Below, piece by piece: positions 45,401-57,800 of a stretch of 64,000 nt of DNA; within the stretch, counting starts at the first letter, position 1, and each line of letters opens with the position of its first letter. The translations under genes and the position numbers were made by a program. Source of the DNA: Eudorina sp. 2006-703-Eu-15. Taxonomy: Eukaryota; Chlorophyta; Chlorophyceae; Chlamydomonadales; Volvocaceae. A model generated the notes under the pieces. The model saw only the letters and a list, made by a program, of their open reading frames with translations, ran no database searches and was not told where the DNA came from. Location of the stretch: assembly GCA_003117195.1 (NCBI GenBank), contig BDSI01000002.1, forward strand, positions 2,195,328-2,259,327. The letters run 5' to 3'.

Positions 45401-48400
45401 GTCCGTGTCGGTGAGGCGAGAGTGCACGTCATGCGAGGGACGTAGTTTTAGTGGCCCTGCGGGATATGCCCGTGAGCGTAAGTAACAGCCGCCCATTCAA
45501 GAGGCCGGAGGAGGGGAGCGATGGGGAGGGCTTCAACCGTCGAGAAGTGTGCGTGAGTGAATGTTACACAGCGGACGCCCAAGGGCGTCATGGGTGGTTA
45601 CGAGGAGAGACCCCCCAACGGGGTCCTGCCGGCATACAGCAAACAGCCCATCGGTGGATTTGTGCAAGGGCGATGCTGCCTGCCAGGGCAAAGATGCATG
45701 AAAAAGTTGACAACACCGGGGTCTGGGGGAGCCACTCGTCCCACTTGGCCACTTGAAGCCCTCCATCCTCACCCAAGGCATATACACCGCATCCACCTTC
45801 GTGCCCAGTCCCGCGAGCACCACCCGGCTGCGGCCCCTAACCCGATGCGCCCCAATCCTCTCTTCTCCTCCCTTGCCCTCCTCCCTTCTCCTCCCCTGCC
45901 CCCACCTGCGCTGCCCGCCCCTGCCTTCCAGGAGGACACCCTTGGCTGGCCCGTCTCGGTCCTCAACGGCCACACCAGCGTAGTTTCCTACCTGGACTTC
46001 CACCCGCTGCTCAGTGAGGCGCTGCTCTCCTGCTCCACAGACGGCACCTGCCGCATCTGGAACGCCCGGGAGCCAGGGATGACCCCCATCGTGATGCGGC
46101 CGGGCGCCGCGTTCGGGGCGGCGGTGCCGGCTGGTTTCGGGGCGGGGCAGGGCCAGGGTCTGGGTCAGGGGCGCAGCGTGTCGCCGGAGGCCGGGGAGGC
46201 GGGGCCGGGGCCGCGAGCGGGAGCCGGGGCGACGGAGGCGGAGCGGCCAGGTGCGGAGGCGCGCAGGGGCTGGGGTTGGGATCAGGGTGCGGGTGTGGGT
46301 GGGGATTGATAAGGTTGGTGTGTGTTGCTAGGTGGGAAGGGGAGGGTGGCGTGTGGGGTTTGCGATGTGGTACACGTGCGAGTTGGTAAGACATCGGGAA
46401 AATTTGGGGGTTGTACAGTAGATGAAACGTAGCAAGGCACGGGTGCCCAAGGCACCGCTTGGGTCCACCGTATCACCTTTAAGCACGGAGGTGTGGTGGC
46501 GCTGGCGGCGGCCCATTCGCTTGCTCACCGGCTGCGGCGGTGTCCCTCGTACGCCGCACTCACCCGCCTGGGGGCTCGATTGCCCACGGCTGCCGCTCCG
46601 CATCTCCCCCATCCGCAGGGCCGGGAGATTGCCCCGCGTCGGGGCATCCCGCCGGCGCTGCAGCCAGCGGCGCTGCGGCGGCCGGCGCTGGCCCTGCCGG
46701 CGGTGCGGCCGGCGGCAACCTGGGCGCCCAGCCGGGCCCCTCTCGCGCCGGTAGCGTTGAGCCAATCAGCGGTGGCGGCGGCGGCGGCAGAGCGGGGCCC
46801 GTCCGCGGATCTGCGGCGGCCGGCCCGGCGTCAGCTGGCGGCATGTTCGGCTCCCCTCCCCCGGGGCAGCAAGACGAGGTGCGGCAGGGGTGGGGCCCTG
46901 ACTCTCGACTGGATCCTGGCCAGGGTCGGGGTCGGGGCTGGCTGGGCAGTATCCATCCGGCGCGGACCCTCCGAACCCTTCCATGCCCTGGAGGAGCATA
47001 CGAAATGGGTAGACAGATTGAAGCTGCGCTGCTGACAGAGCTTTGGTCCGACTTTGGCATGTGGCAGGGGCAGACGCGTGCACGCCGGCCCACACGCGCG
47101 CCATGCTCCACAAGCCTGCCGTGCCACGATCCCTGTACACTGGAAGTGGGTGTGGGTGTGTTGTTCTCGTCGGGCTGGTCTGCATTTTCGCGAGCGCTGA
47201 TCAGGGTGCGGCTCGGCTGCCCCCCAGGCTGGCGTGGCTGGTGTCGCCCATACCGTCGGCGGAGCCGGCGGCCGGGGCAACGCCGCCGGCGGCGACACGT
47301 CGGTGCGTTTCCTGTGCTGCTCCTGGTCCCCCGACGGCGCTTTCATCATCGCGGGCGGCACCGACTGCACCGCCTGTGTCTGGCACTGGGACCTGTCGGC
47401 GCCGCCGCCGCCGCCGCAGCAGCAGCAACGGCAGCAGCAGCCCCCTAAGCCGCCGTGGATGCGTCCGGTCACGGCTGCGGCGGGGACGGCGCCCACGCAG
47501 CCTCACCTCGCCGCGGCGTCCACGCGCGAGCCCACGACTTCGGATTGCGACCCAAAGCAGCAGCAGCAGCCACTGCAGCAGGACCCGGAGCAGCAGGCAG
47601 CCGGCAGGGGCAGTGCGTCAGCAAGGAGCGGCGTGGCATGGTCGGGCGGCGGTGGCGGCGGCGGCGGGGAAGAGGGGCTGTCGGCGCTGTGGGAGGGGCA
47701 CGAGTGGCCGCGACCGACGGTGCGCCGGGGTCGTTGCGGGCGGTACGCGCGGTGTGTGGCGATCAAGTGATGTCCTGCTGCTGTCCGGGGGCAGCAGCAG
47801 CAGCGGGTGCGGCAGGCTGGCCTGGGAGGAGGGTAGGCGGGTTTCAGGGGGATCAAGGGCAGGCGAGGGCGCACCGCCGCCGCTGCCACCGGTCTGTCAG
47901 GAATCCCGCCGCACGGGCGGTTCCGTGGTGGCCGCACACCCCGGAGGCCGCCAGCCGACGGACTTGCTTGACGTAAGGGGGGATGGGCAAGCAGCCGCCT
48001 GCGCCCCTTGCCCTTGTTCCCACCGCACACCTCCCACCGGCACTTCTCTCCCCCCTTCATCGGTATCACCAGCAGCTGGTCCGTCCCTGCACCGTCCTTC
48101 CATCCGCACCGGGTGTTGCGCGCCACGGCCGCCCTCCCCCGGCTCCCATCCCCCTTGTTCCCCGGCTGCCCTGCTGGGTACCTCCTGACCCCCTCCCGCT
48201 GGCAATCCGTTGTAACACCCTCCCCCAAATAAACCAACACCCCAAGCAGGAGGTGGTGAAGCTGGTGGGCCACCGCAACGACATTGTGTTCGTGGAGTTC
48301 AGCCACGAGGGCAGCGCCGTGGCGACCGCCTCGAAGGACGGATGCGTCAAGGTGCGGACGGGTCGAGGAAGGGGAGACGGCAAGGGGAGGGGAGAACAGG

Positions 48401-51400
48401 GAAGCGAAGGCAAGGGAAGGGGAGAAGAGGGAAGGCAGGGGAAGGGAAGGCAAGGGCCCCGACCTTTTCCGGCGTCCTCTGCACGGCGCACACATCACTA
48501 CCTCCACCCGCCAACTCCTCCGCAGATCTGGCGGCGCTGCAGGGACTGGGAGCGCGAGCGGGAGCCGCCGCAGCGCGGCCGCTGCGGCAGCGGCGGGGCC
48601 GGCGGGCGGTTCCCGGGTCCGGACTGCTGGCGGGAGGCCATGACGCTGGTGTGTCCGCCCACCGAGGAGGAAATCCGTAAGGCCCGGCTGAAGCGCAAGC
48701 CGCCGCCGCACCCCGCCATCAACCAGGTGCGGCCTCCAGCTGCGGGCAGCCAGGCAGCGCACATCCAGGCGGGGAGGTTCAAAGCACGGCACCACCCTGG
48801 CTACCGGGGACTGAAGACTCCTGGGAGGGTTTCAGCCGCCGCACGGCGCCCGCTCCGGCCTTTGCGTGAGGGGTTGGGCCCGTGGGCTGCTGTCCGTTCC
48901 GGTGGGCTGTGTCCGATTCGGGGTGGTGGGCGTGGTTGGGCTCCTGATGATCCAGAACCGATGTCTAGTTTTCTAACCATGCAACGCAGGTACGGAGTGG
49001 TGGTGGTGGTGGTGGTGGTGGCGAAATGTTTTCACGTGGTCCGTTCCTTGGCTAGCTCGCCGGGCCCCGCTACATGTACTGTGTGGCCGGTCGTTTGTAA
49101 ACACAAACACACATACATGCGTTTCTGAACACATACATGCAGGTGGCCTGGAACCTGGACGACTCGCGCGTGGTGGCGGCCGTGACGGACAACAGCGTGC
49201 GGGTGTGGGAGACGGCGGCCGGCGTGGCCACGCACATACTGCTGGAGCACACCGCGCAGGTGGGGACGGGCGGGGGCGGGGGTTGGGGTTAAATGGAAAA
49301 GAGAAAAGAAACCCAGAAACGGGGATTGGGGTCGGAGTTTGGTCAGTCCCGCACATCATGGACTGACCAAACGGCGCCGAGCGCGAGGGCGGAGGCTGGG
49401 GCGTCTGAGGACGAGGTGTCGGGGCAGGGGGTGGGAGGTGGGTGAGTGCGTGTGGGCGGACCGAGAATGCGGAGTACGGTACGGCCTCTCACGATGTGAC
49501 ACCGGTGAATGGGATGCACTCGCGGGTATGGCAGCTCATGTGGTGTGGTGGTCATGGTGGTGGTGGTGGTGGTTTGAAAGGAGAGGAAATTCAAACCCAG
49601 AAACGAACCGGGGCACACCTAGAAGGACTCGAAATACTTACATGGCGAAGTACCTGCATGGCACGGTGGTGGTGGTGGTGGTGGTGGGAATGCGCCCCGT
49701 GCAAAACCCGTCACCAGGTTCGTGTACCGTACGCCGTACGCCGTACGCCGTACACTCGACGACCCGACCCTTCCAAACCCTCCCGGGCTACCCTGCCCCG
49801 CCCCGCCAGGCGCACGTGCTGGAGGCGCACCCGCAGGACCCCCGGCTGGTCATGTCGGGCGGGTATGACGGCCGTACCATCCTGTGGGACGTCATAGCCG
49901 GCACGGCGCTGCGAATGTGAGTGCCGTACCGTGCCGTATTACCCAGCGTGCCCAGGAAGAATACATGCCGACGTGCGTTGGGTGAGGTACCGGTATCATG
50001 CATCAGCGGCACCGCGGTAGCCTGGCGGCTGGCTGCTGGTGCCCCTCACGATGCCCCCCTCCCCTGTGTCGTGTCACCCAAGACAGCGAAACCGCAAAAA
50101 GTCACTGAACATCGTGAAGCGCCCCCTTCCGTCCATCAAGACAGCGAACCGCAAAAAGTCACCGATGAGATAGCAGCTGTCCCGGCGGTTCAACGACGCC
50201 GTCGTGAAGGCCCCCCTCCTCCCGGTGCGCCCCCAGCACGTGCCGCCTAGCCACGGAAACCCACCCAACCATCTAACCAGCCAACCAACCAACCGACCGG
50301 CCAGGAACCCCACCCTACCAACCCATACAACCAACTTACCAATCAACCAACCCATACCCCACCCATGTCTGGTCGGCTGGGCGGGGGGCCAATCTGCGCT
50401 TCTGCAGGTTCAGCACCCAGGACACCTTCCCCGGGCGGGGCCGCTGGACCGACCCCATGCAGCTGGTGGACGGCCACTTCTCACCGGACGGCGCGCAGCT
50501 CGCGGTGACGGACACCGCAGGCCAGCTGCACCTGTACGGCGTGCCGGCGGCGGCGGCGGTGGAGGCCATGGCGCGCACGCCGTACGACCAGTTCCTGGGC
50601 TCGGACTTCAACGGGCTGGTGCGGGATCTGAACGGGTGAGGCGCCTGGCGGCCGGGGAAGGCAAGGGGCAGGTGGCCAGGCCAGGCCAGGCGAGGGGGAA
50701 ACCAGACCTGTTACGCGCACGATACGGTACTCACTGCGGTGGCTGTCTGAGGGGGCCCGGCAGGGGGGACAGCCTGGAGGATGATTGGGGGCGGACGGGG
50801 GAGGTAGCGCGGGGGCGTGCGCCCGCGTGCGCGGTCACATATACTCTTCGTGTGCATGCATACCTGTGTGGGGCGGAAGGCGACTGGCGCGCAGGAGGGG
50901 CCTACCCGCGGGCTTTGGAGGATTGCATGCGGGGCCCAGCCCGAGTCAGGCGCGGGACACTGACCAGACTGCGCGCACGAAGAAAAGGCGTCATTATGTC
51001 CTTCCTGATGCATGATGGCATAGCATGATGGCATGAAACCCTGCCCCCGCCCCGGCCTCCGCCCTTTCGCGTGTTTGTCCTCGCAGGTGGGTCCTGGACG
51101 AGCTGACGCAGCAGCCGCCCCACCTGATGACCACCGGCCAGGTGCTGTGCGACTACTGCAACCACCCCTACCCCATCGACATCCAGGCCGCCTTCACCGC
51201 CCGCCGCTTCACCGACCTGCCGCGACCCCACCCTGTGGACAGAGACCACCCCCTGCCGGCGGTGCGTGTGCGGGCTGGCTGCGGGGCCGGGTGTGTTGCT
51301 TAGGCAGGCAGAACAGGGGTGCGTGACATGCGAGGGGCCGAGTTACGCCCAGAATGTGCCCGTGCGCGTAAATAATATATCCGTTGCCCGACCCATAAAG

Positions 51401-54400
51401 TAAATGAAAGGCTGCGGTGTCGGAAGAACGCTGTCGATTTGGCGCGCGCTGGTGGTGTCGTTGCGTCGCGGAAGACTACCAGCTGGTGCGGGTCGGCGGC
51501 ATTGGCCACACAGACTCAGGGGGCGGGTGGGAGCCTCGAGCCTGCGGCACTGGAGTGGCCTGATTAAGCGACAACTACACCCCGTCGTGATCCGCCGCCG
51601 CGGCCTCCGCCGCTGCCGCCGCCACCACCAGAAATGGTTGTAGGGTTCCGGCGTTCTTTTGTGCAATTAAGAACCGCACAGCTGGCTATCTGTCTCATGG
51701 CATCCATGTTCGTCCTATTCTGTATGTTATCATCTCCCAACCACTCATCAACCCAACCAACTACCCACCACCCCACCCACCCCCGCACATGTTTGCCGTA
51801 CTGTCGTACCTCGAGCGCAGGCGCTCCTCACTCACCCGCCCACCCTGGTCTCGGCCCAATGGCTGGCCATCGAAACCGGATCCAGCAACTTCGCCATCCA
51901 GCAGGCCATCCAGCGGGTGAACGAGCGCCATATGATGGCGCTGGCAGCGCTGTCCCGGCCCGACGAGCCCGCTTCCAGAAGTCTCCGCAGGTCCTCTGGA
52001 ACGCGCAGCCTGGCGACGCTGATCGCCAGCGGCGGTGGCGGTGCCGGGGGTAATCGCGGCGGCAGCGAGCCGCCGCGGCGGCCGCTCTCAGGAGCGGCGG
52101 CGGCCTCGGCGGCAGCGGCGGCGGCGGCGCCCGCCGTCCCGCGCGGCGTCTACCTGGTCATCGACGACCCGACGGCGCCGCCTCCGCCGCTGCTGCTGTG
52201 GGCGGGGTACGACACCGACGACAGCGGCCGGCGCCTCAGCAGCAGCTCGTCCGAAGACGACCGGGATGACGCCGACGTCGTTGTTAACTTGAGCGACGTC
52301 GACAGCAGCAGCGGCGGCGGCAGCGACGACGACGACGTGATTCTAGTGGACAGCGACGACGGGCGCCCCAGCGGCGGCGGCAGCGGCGGCGGCGCCCGCC
52401 GCGGCCGCCGCGGCGGCCGGGATGGCAGCGCGGGGCCTTCGGAGCGCGGTCGCAGCGGCGGCGCGGGGGGCAGCCGCGGCGAGGGCGCGTCGACGCGGCG
52501 GAGCAACCGCCGCGAGACGGCGGAGGCTCGGGAGCAGGAGCAGCAGGAACGGTGCGTGCCGGCACCTGCCTGCACACGGAGATTCTGGTGGCTTTCATTT
52601 TTTTCTTTCACTTTGACGCACGTGCACACGAGAGCGGGAGGGCGACAGAGCATCGGGGAGGAGACGTTGCTGCAGCCGTTAACCGCCCAGGACCTGCGGA
52701 GGGGTTCCGGGACAGTCCGCATCGCCGTCCACGGAGATGGAACCGCGTCCCGAGATGAGGGAGACAGGGACGGCTTGCCTGTGTGGGTGTGCGTTTGGGG
52801 GGAACTGACTGGATGTCTGCCGGCTGGGCCGGCGGGTGGATCCGGTGCGGCTGAATCCCCCCTGTCAGTCCCAAGCCCCTGCACCCTTGGGATTCCTCTT
52901 AAACTCGAAAGCGCGTGTCGCTGCCGGGGTGCGGACAGCGCCGGCAGCCGTCTGGGTGCTTTTCGGTCGCGGCGAAGGCTGGCCCATGGGTCGCCCGGGG
53001 GCCATCAAGCACCACCACCTGCGCGGCCGGTCGAGCAGGCCACAGCCCGATGATGAGCGGCTCGGCCGACACGGCCTCATAACCACAGTCTCTTCGTACC
53101 CGACTACCCGTACCCCGTACCCGTACAGCTCTATGATAATCTACCACTCGGCTGCGGGGCCCGCCCTTCCCCCAGGATCCGCCGCTCCGCGCGTCTCAGC
53201 GGGCATAAACGACGGTACGGCGACGAGGGCGATGACGGACTTGAGTCGTACGACACGGATGACGAGCTGCTGGAGGAGCAGCTGCTGGAGGACGACGAGT
53301 ACGGCGACTCGGGAGCGGAGGAGGAGGAGGCGGACGATGACAGCGGCGACGTAAGGCCCGTGCGGGCTCTTCGAGCTGCCGCACGAAGGGAACGGGGTAA
53401 TCCAGCGCTCGAAGCGGTCTCGGCCCCGTGGGTGAATCTCGCACCGCTTGCAGTGCAGTACGGCACTGATGCATCGTCGGTTATCGTTCTGTCTTTTAGG
53501 GTGTCTGTCAGGATTAGAGCTTGGGCACGGCGCGCGGCACGGCATGCTACGGTCGCCACCCGCCCGCGCTTCGATGGTAGTTGTCACGAGCTCCCTCCCT
53601 ACCTACCTACCTACTTAGCACCTTTGCATCACCGCAACGGCGAACGGGTGGCTCGTTTGCTGACCGACCGACCGACCCACGGGACGCAGGACGACGAGGC
53701 GCGCCGCCGGCAGCGCCGCGCTGCCGTCCGCCGCCAGCGGGAACGCGACCGCGAGCGGGAGCGTCGAGCGGCGCAGCGGGCGGCCCGCGAGCGGCGCAAC
53801 CAGCAGCGCCGCGAGCAGCGCCGCGAGGAGCGGCGCCGCCGGGAGCTGGCCGCCGCCGCCGCCGCGGCCGCGGCCGCGGGTGGCGGGGACGTCGATCCGC
53901 TGATAGGCCCAGGGTCGGGCGGCGCAGCCGCGGATGAGGACGCGGCGGCGGATGGCGGTGGCGGTGGTGGGGTACCCGTGGGTCCGGCGCTGCAGCAGGT
54001 GGCGAGGAAGCGCTCCCACGACGCGGGCGGCTCCCGACCCAGGCCGCTGGAGGCGTACAGCTGGCTGCAGGTGCGCTGGGATATACCGTCCTTGCGATGT
54101 GTGTTCTCCGTGTGTGGGCGTGTCTGCTAGTGGGTGGTAAGTCACGGTGGCCGCTGTCGGCCCTGGCCCTGGCCCTGGCCCTGGCCCTGGCCCTGGCCCT
54201 GGCCCTGGCCCTGGCCCTGGCCCTGGCCCTGGCCCTGGCCCTGGCCCTGGCCCTGGCCCTGGCCCTGGCCCTGGCCCTGGCCCTGGCCCTGGCCCTGGCC
54301 CTGGCCCTGGCCCTGGCCCTGGCCCTGGCCCTGGCCCTGGCCCTGGCCCTGGCCCTGGCGGGTGGCTCAGGTCAGGGGCTCAGGTCAGGGGCAGAACCCC

Positions 54401-54731
54401 ATGCGGAGCGCTGTCACAAGCACAGCCCCCGCGCTCCCCGCCCTCCCCGCCCCCCCTTTCCTGTATCCCCGCCCTCCCCCCCGCCAGGCCACCGAGTACC
54501 TGCCCGATTTCTACTGCCCCCAGCTGGGTGACGACGTGGTCTACCTGCGGGCCGGACACGAAGCGTAAGTGTCGTACACGTGTACGTCATATGTCCGTAC
54601 ATGTAGGGGTAAATACGCGATGGCCATGGCTTGCGACATGCAATCGTCGTCCGGCATTCAAGACGCGGTCAGATCCTCCCCTCGCTCGCCCCATGATCCC
54701 GTCTCCCTTCTCCGCCCTTACTCCCTGCCCC

Positions 54732-54801
<70 letters not shown>

Positions 54802-57800
54802 CCCTCGTTCCTCGACCCTTATCTGCCCCCTGCCCCGCCTTCCCCGCTCTCCCGCGTGCCCTGCCCGTTCCCCCCGCCCCGCCCTGCCCCGCCCTGCCCG
54901 CGCAGCTACCTGGAGTCAGTGGGCGACAAGCGGGCCTCCCGGCCTTGGTGCCAGCTGCCCGGCATGCGGCCCTCAGAGCCCTGCGTCATCACCGAGCTGT
55001 CCCACGAGATACTGCGCGACGGGGCCTACCGCACCGCCGCCAAGTGGGTGACCCACCGCCCCTCACCGGCCCTCAGGGGAAGGCATGGAGGGAGGGAGGG
55101 ACCCACCGGCCCACACCGGCCCTCACTGGAAGGCAGGGAGGGAGGGAGGGAGGGAGGGACCCACCGGCCCTCACCGGCCCTCAGGGGAAGGCAGGGAGGG
55201 AGGGAGGGACCCACCGGCCCTCACCGGCCCTCAGGGGAAGGCAGGGAGGGAGGGAGGGAGGGAGGGGTACAGGAGGCTGGTTGGTAGAGTCATCCAAACT
55301 GCCCTGAAGGCCAGTGAACACAGGTCCTGTGAAGGATGGATGGTGACGACGTCCACCTGGGAGGGAGGGAGGGGGGGAGCGGCTGCAAGGTGGCACACCA
55401 TCCACGGCCGAGGCGCAGGATAAAAGTGTGTGTGTGTACAGACATGGGCTGCATGTGCCGACGGCCAGAGCAAAACTCCCACGGGGGGTGCTTGACGGGA
55501 TTAGGAGGATGAAGGGTTACAACGAATAACAAGCCCAGAAGGGGGACGGGCAAGGGGCGACCGATCCGTCTCTGTGCGCTTGGGGGGGGGCCCATCGCTG
55601 CGCCTCGTCCCATTGCCCGCGCCTGCCCCTCTTGGTGATCCCCGCTTGGTTCTCGCTGTAATCCCATCTCACCCACCCCACCCCACCCAGCAGCGCAGTT
55701 TGAATATGTCTACCAATTCCTTAACCCCCACCCCGCCCACCCACTCCACCATGCGCCACACACCCCTCCCCGCCCCACCCTCCCCGGGACCCTACCAATT
55801 TCCTATATCCCCTCCCCTCAGCCTGAAGCTGATGGTGGACCCGGGGTGCGGCAGTCCCGTGGCGGGTCAGGTGTTCTCGGTGCAGCTGCCGCCCCCCGCC
55901 CCCGGCCAGCTGCAGCCGCCCGAGTTCCTGGTGCCGCTGCCCAGGTTCAGTCGGGCGGTGGCCAAGAGGTGGAGGATCGGAGAGCGCTGCAAGGTGATGG
56001 GGCTGAGGGTGAGGGGTTGAGGTTGGGGGTAAGGTTGGGGGTGAGGGTGAGGGTTGGGATGAAGGTGAGGGTTGGGGGTGAGGGTTCGGGGGTGAGGGTT
56101 GGGGGTGAGGGTGAGGGTTGGGTTTAAACCACCCGCACACCTGTAGGGGTCCCTTTGGGGGGATAGTCCATTCGGCCTTCTCCCCCACCTCATCCGCCCT
56201 TCCGGATGCAACCGCCTTTGGCCGCATGCCTACTTGTTGCTCCTCGTCCACCCGCTCCGCCTCGTCCTCCACCTCGCCTGTTCGTTTGCGCCTGCCCCCC
56301 TCCCTTCCTCCTCCTCCTACATCTCTTTTTCATCTTCTGGTGGCTACCATGATGATGATGATCGTGGTGGTGGTGGTGGTGGTGGTGGTGCCGGCGATGG
56401 TGGTGGTGGTGGTGGTCGCAATGACCGACTGACTGACGGGTCGGCAGACCTACCTCCCAGCGGACAGCGGCGCCGGCGGCGGGGGCCGCTGGTACCTCGC
56501 CACGGTGGTGTCCGACCGGCTCTACCCCACCCTCACGGCGGCCGCGGGGGAGCCGCCCCCGCTGCGGCAGCCTCACGAGGTGGCGGAGCTGTGGGAGCGG
56601 TACGGGGTGGTCTGGGACGGAGAGGGTGAGTGGGGTGTGTTGAGGGGGAGGGGGGAGGGCCTGGGAGCACGGCGGGAGTGGGGGAGTGAGTGGAAGCGGT
56701 GCCTGGCAAGGGGGCCATTGCGTGTGGCCGCCGATATTCGGGGCGACCTGACTCGGTTGAGGTCTGTGCCGCGCTGGGTCGCCATGAACGGTAGGCCACG
56801 CTCCGCTGTGCTGTGCTGTGCTGTGCTGTGCTGTGCTGCGCTGTGTTGGTTGCGCTGGCGCGGGCGCTGTTGATGACGCGGTGTGAAGGGGGCACAGGGG
56901 GTCGGGGGGTCCCCCGAGCTGCGCCCCACTGCGGCCCAGCCGGGCCTGCCCTTCCGGCACACCTGTCCGGGTGCCTAGCAACCACCCTGACCACCCTGAC
57001 CACCCTGACCACCCTGACCACCCTGAGGCAACCCGTCTCGAAGTCGCGGGTGGTGTTATGTGTCAATTGGGGAGCGTTCAACAGGTTTTTGGGTGACACC
57101 GATGACCCCCGCCACCCCACTCTGGCCTGGCCTCCACCCTGGCTTGGCCTCCACGCTCCACGCTGGCTTGCCCGGCCCCTCCCCTCCACCGCAGTCGACA
57201 CGACGTACCTGAGCCCCTGGGCCATGCTGCCGCTCGCATCCAGCTGGGATGAAGTCGTACGGTACGCCCGCGGCACCGCCGCCGCCAAGGCGGACGAGAT
57301 CGTGGCCGCCGCCGCCGCCGCTGCCGGCGGCAGCGACGCCGGTCCCAGCGGCAGCAGCGCCGCCCCGGTTTCGGAGCTGCATCTGGATGTGGGCGGCGGC
57401 TGGGCGGAGGAGCAGGCCACGGCGGCGCGGCTGGCGCTGGAGCAGCTGCTGGCGGAGGAACGGCTGTACGGCTTGTTCGTACGGTGCCCGCCGCCCACGG
57501 TGAGTGTACTGCTCCCGCCCGGTACCGGTACCGGTACATGGCGGGCTCACGGTGGCCGGGATGATGGGTGGGAGGGTGGGTGGGTGGGTGGGAGGGTGGG
57601 TGGGTGGGTGGGCGGGTGGGTGGGTGGGTGGGAGGGTGGGTGGGTGGGTGGGAGGGTGGGTGGGTGGGTGGGCGGGTGGGTGGGTGGGTGGGAGGGTGGG
57701 TGGGTGGGTGGGAGGGTGGGTGGGTGGGTGGGCGGGTGGGTGGGTGGGTGGGCGGGTGGGTGGGTGGGTGGGTGGGTGCATGTCGTAAGGGACAGTCCCC

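Noticed and set aside
47776..47975. Possible additional BRWD-like exon ending in TDLLD before GTAAGG at 47976.
   Set aside because: The donor is good but no clear acceptor or WD40 similarity was found, and the CDS is in frame without it; left as a possibility in the gene entry.
55068..55266. Regular repeats that might suggest a CRISPR array.
   Set aside because: Units are contiguous without unique spacers, lie in a eukaryotic intron, and no cas genes exist.
54097..55307. Plus-strand frames with LALALA, PWPWPW and GPGPGP.
   Set aside because: These are translations of the intronic CTGGCC satellite; the flanking real exons are in other frames with splice sites.
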